A stretch of DNA of 64,000 nucleotides from Epiperipatus broadwayi (taxonomy: Eukaryota > Onychophora > Udeonychophora > Euonychophora > Peripatidae), in assembly GCA_028023455.1 (NCBI GenBank), contig JAQFVV010012422.1, forward strand, positions 10,082,337 to 10,146,336, given 5' to 3'. Position 1 is the first letter of the stretch; each line of letters starts with the position of its first letter. The position numbers and the translations under genes are program-made. The notes under the pieces were generated by a model. It searched no databases, was not told the DNA's origin, and worked only from the letters and a program-made list of their open reading frames with translations. Of the stretch, positions 61,989 through 64,000 are shown one piece after another.

Positions 61989-64000
61989 CAACAACAGCAG
62001 CTTTAATTGTTTTAATCTTAGAATGTTGAGCATAGATAGGCCACCTAGATGATGAACTTAAAAATTTTTCAAAACATTTGACTCTGGACTAAAAGTCTGC
62101 AGCCACACCAACACTTGCTTCCCGATATATATCCGCAACTAATGCAATGTGAACATGTTAGCATAAAAACATGCTGACAGGAATGTGCATCTGACAGCAT
62201 GATATTATTTTCAGAACATGACCTTCATCCAGTACAGGAATGAACATCTGTCTGGCAAAGAAATCATGCATATAAAATAATAAAGAGAAAACACTACATA
62301 TGGATGGGAGAGTGGTCTATCTTGCTGACTTATAGTCCCTATCCATAGAGCTGAAAGGGGTCAATGTCATGGGAAGTACTCCACATCCATTTCAACACCA
62401 TGACTACCTCTTTGGCTCATGCATTCAATTGGGCATGTTGCCCTGTATGCTAACACACTTCACATTACATTTATATAAACATCTATATATCTCTCCACCA
62501 GCATTGACACAACTACGAAACAAATAGTCTGAAATCAAAACCCCTTTAAGCTAACATATATTTAAATGAGCCTAAGCAGCCATCTACACGCAACTTAAAT
62601 TTAAGCCAATTTACTAATTTAATTTTTTACAAAAAAAAAAAATATTTAGTTTAGGGTATTTAACTTATTTTAAAATCATACATTGTATTCAATTTATTTT
62701 TACATCAAATAATATATTTGACCTATTTTAAAATCTAATAATGCACAAATAATGATACGTATTTATTTTATCTTTAAATTTATGTTTGCCATTGCAAACT
62801 CCTACCCTATTACAAACAAATCTTATACTAAGCATAAATAAAAAAATATAATACATATTTTAAAAAGATTAGTTTAAATTTTAGATAAGACTTAAAATTG
62901 CAAAGTTTATAAAAAATAAAGTTCAGATTTGATCAAAAGAGAAAGTCTACAGTTCATATTTAAAGAAAAATAAAGTTCGCAGATTTTAAGTTAAAGAGAG
63001 TTTATAGTTCACTTTTATTCTTTATAAGTTATACTTTCCTTTCTCCAGGCTCATTCCTTCATGATGAAGATTTGAATTTATGCAAGGGCCATTTCTTGCG
63101 GACGATTTATGAAGACTTACAACACTTTATGAAGATGGTTCCAGTGGTTCAATCCTGGGATCCATGGGTCTGGAGACTGCCTCAGCTGGTCAAACCAAGG
63201 GAAGCATGATTAAACAGATAACATTTTTCGTAACGGTGACAAAAATTTTTTTTTTTTTTACTTTTCAGCAATGACAAACTTATTCAAAATTCTAATCTTC
63301 TAATTAATTTTTTTTTTTGAATTTTTCCTTTTATCATCCTGAAGCATCTTATCTAGGAATGCATGGATCCATATGATATATTAAGTAGATTTTCCTCTGT
63401 GGTCTGTGTATATATCTTGGGCGGGAAAAGCAAGTCTTTTGTTTCTATCTCTCGACTCTTATGTATTTTGTAGTAATTTTTTTAATGGTCATTTTTACCT
63501 AAGGACCTGTTTGTAATTTTATTTTTAAGATTAAAAGGTTTTTATTATATTTATTTAAGATTAGAATCTTTGCTTAGATTCTAAAAAAATTTTAAGCTTA
63601 TTTTATTTCAATATTTAAATGAAACTTATTAATAAATTAATAACTCATTATTTGTGTATTTTGAACATCTGTGCTTTTAATTCATTATTAGATATTTACA
63701 AAAAAAAAATTAAGTACCAAAATTCAAATGTAACATATACATATTGTAACATAATTAAAGTTATTCAAAAGATAGCTAAGTAAAGGGGTTCAAATAGAAA
63801 TAAGTGAAGGAGTTCATTGTAACATAATTAAAGGTCAATCAAAAGATATTACCATACCTGAGTTGTCCGTAATATATATGATCATAATATTTAAAATAAG
63901 GTTGGATTTCTCAATATCCCACTATCAATAATTATAAGCAAATTAATAATAACAAGTATTATAACTCAGGTATATGAAATCACATGAGGTGAGTACACTA
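61986..64000. other. Right edge of window, unassigned
   Basis: A GC-richer segment at about 62040-62560 looks like a dispersed repeat but I see no motif. At 63000-63240 GGTTCAATCCTGGGAT resembles the GGTTCAATCCTGG in the arms of palindrome 2, and may be another piece of that family. No laminin exon is recognised here. Confidence 0.4.
63742..63847. repeat. Direct repeat pair
   Basis: ATTGTAACATAATTAAAG followed by a CAAAAGATA-containing block occurs at about 63743 and 63816, 73 bp apart. Confidence 0.8.

Noticed and set aside
61770-62033. 87-codon poly-Leu/poly-Ile ORF
   Set aside because: It is translation of the (ATT)n/(AAT)n tract.
7680-63180. tRNA genes suggested by B-box-like GGTTCAANTCC motifs
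   Set aside because: No cloverleaf or properly spaced A box was found; they are at most SINE or LTR fragments.
1-64000. CRISPR array, bacterial operons or phage
   Set aside because: Spliced exons, retrotransposons and microsatellites show animal nuclear DNA, and no regularly spaced short repeats were seen.

Overview
This window is from an invertebrate animal nuclear genome. It is very AT-rich (about three quarters A+T by eye), full of (TA)n and (CA)n(TA)n tracts, and dominated by decayed transposable elements. The only host gene I can support is on the + strand: six short exons of a laminin-like gene, two encoding laminin EGF-like (LE) repeats and four encoding the start of the following coil domain. 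All have AG/GT splice borders and compatible phases. The gene runs off the window at least on the right, and probably on the left. One intron is about 31.4 kb. I cannot name the species; the mix of RTE, Penelope-like, jockey-like and LTR elements does not single out one phylum.

Layout. 1-2428: cytosine-poor, decayed coding-like DNA ending in a polypurine tract. 2429-7344: a 4.9-kb imperfect palindrome of two LTR-like units meeting tail to tail. 8949-9080 and 11530-11652: the two LE exons. 13144-14148: a minus-strand LTR with its polypurine tract. 18831-21692: a nearly full RTE-type non-LTR retrotransposon in one frame with three nonsense codons. 25900-27166: a diverged LTR related to the first palindrome. 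27173-30057: a second LTR palindrome. 33.2-35.4 kb: a minisatellite and a purine-rich TG...CA unit. 40.7-41.9 kb: two copies of a small inverted-repeat element. 43102-43253, 46204-46260, 49012-49104 and 53782-53829: laminin coil exons. Between these lie a decayed coiled-coil retrocopy with a hAT-like MITE inside it, and a Penelope-like element (51035-52733). 54047-59858: the third and most diverged LTR palindrome. 60455-61830: a 5'-truncated jockey-like retrotransposon ending in (ATT)n.

The most unusual pattern is that three separate LTR-like families each form an inverted pair with 5' (TG) ends outward and 3' parts facing inward. Their outer ends, and in one case the centre, lie in short (AT)n tracts. 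Where TATA boxes can be seen they point to the centre, so convergent transcription could give long hairpin or double-stranded RNA inside the laminin introns. The arms of the three pairs differ in divergence, so they formed at different times and are not one assembly artefact. Coding calls rest on motifs read by eye; no similarity search was possible.
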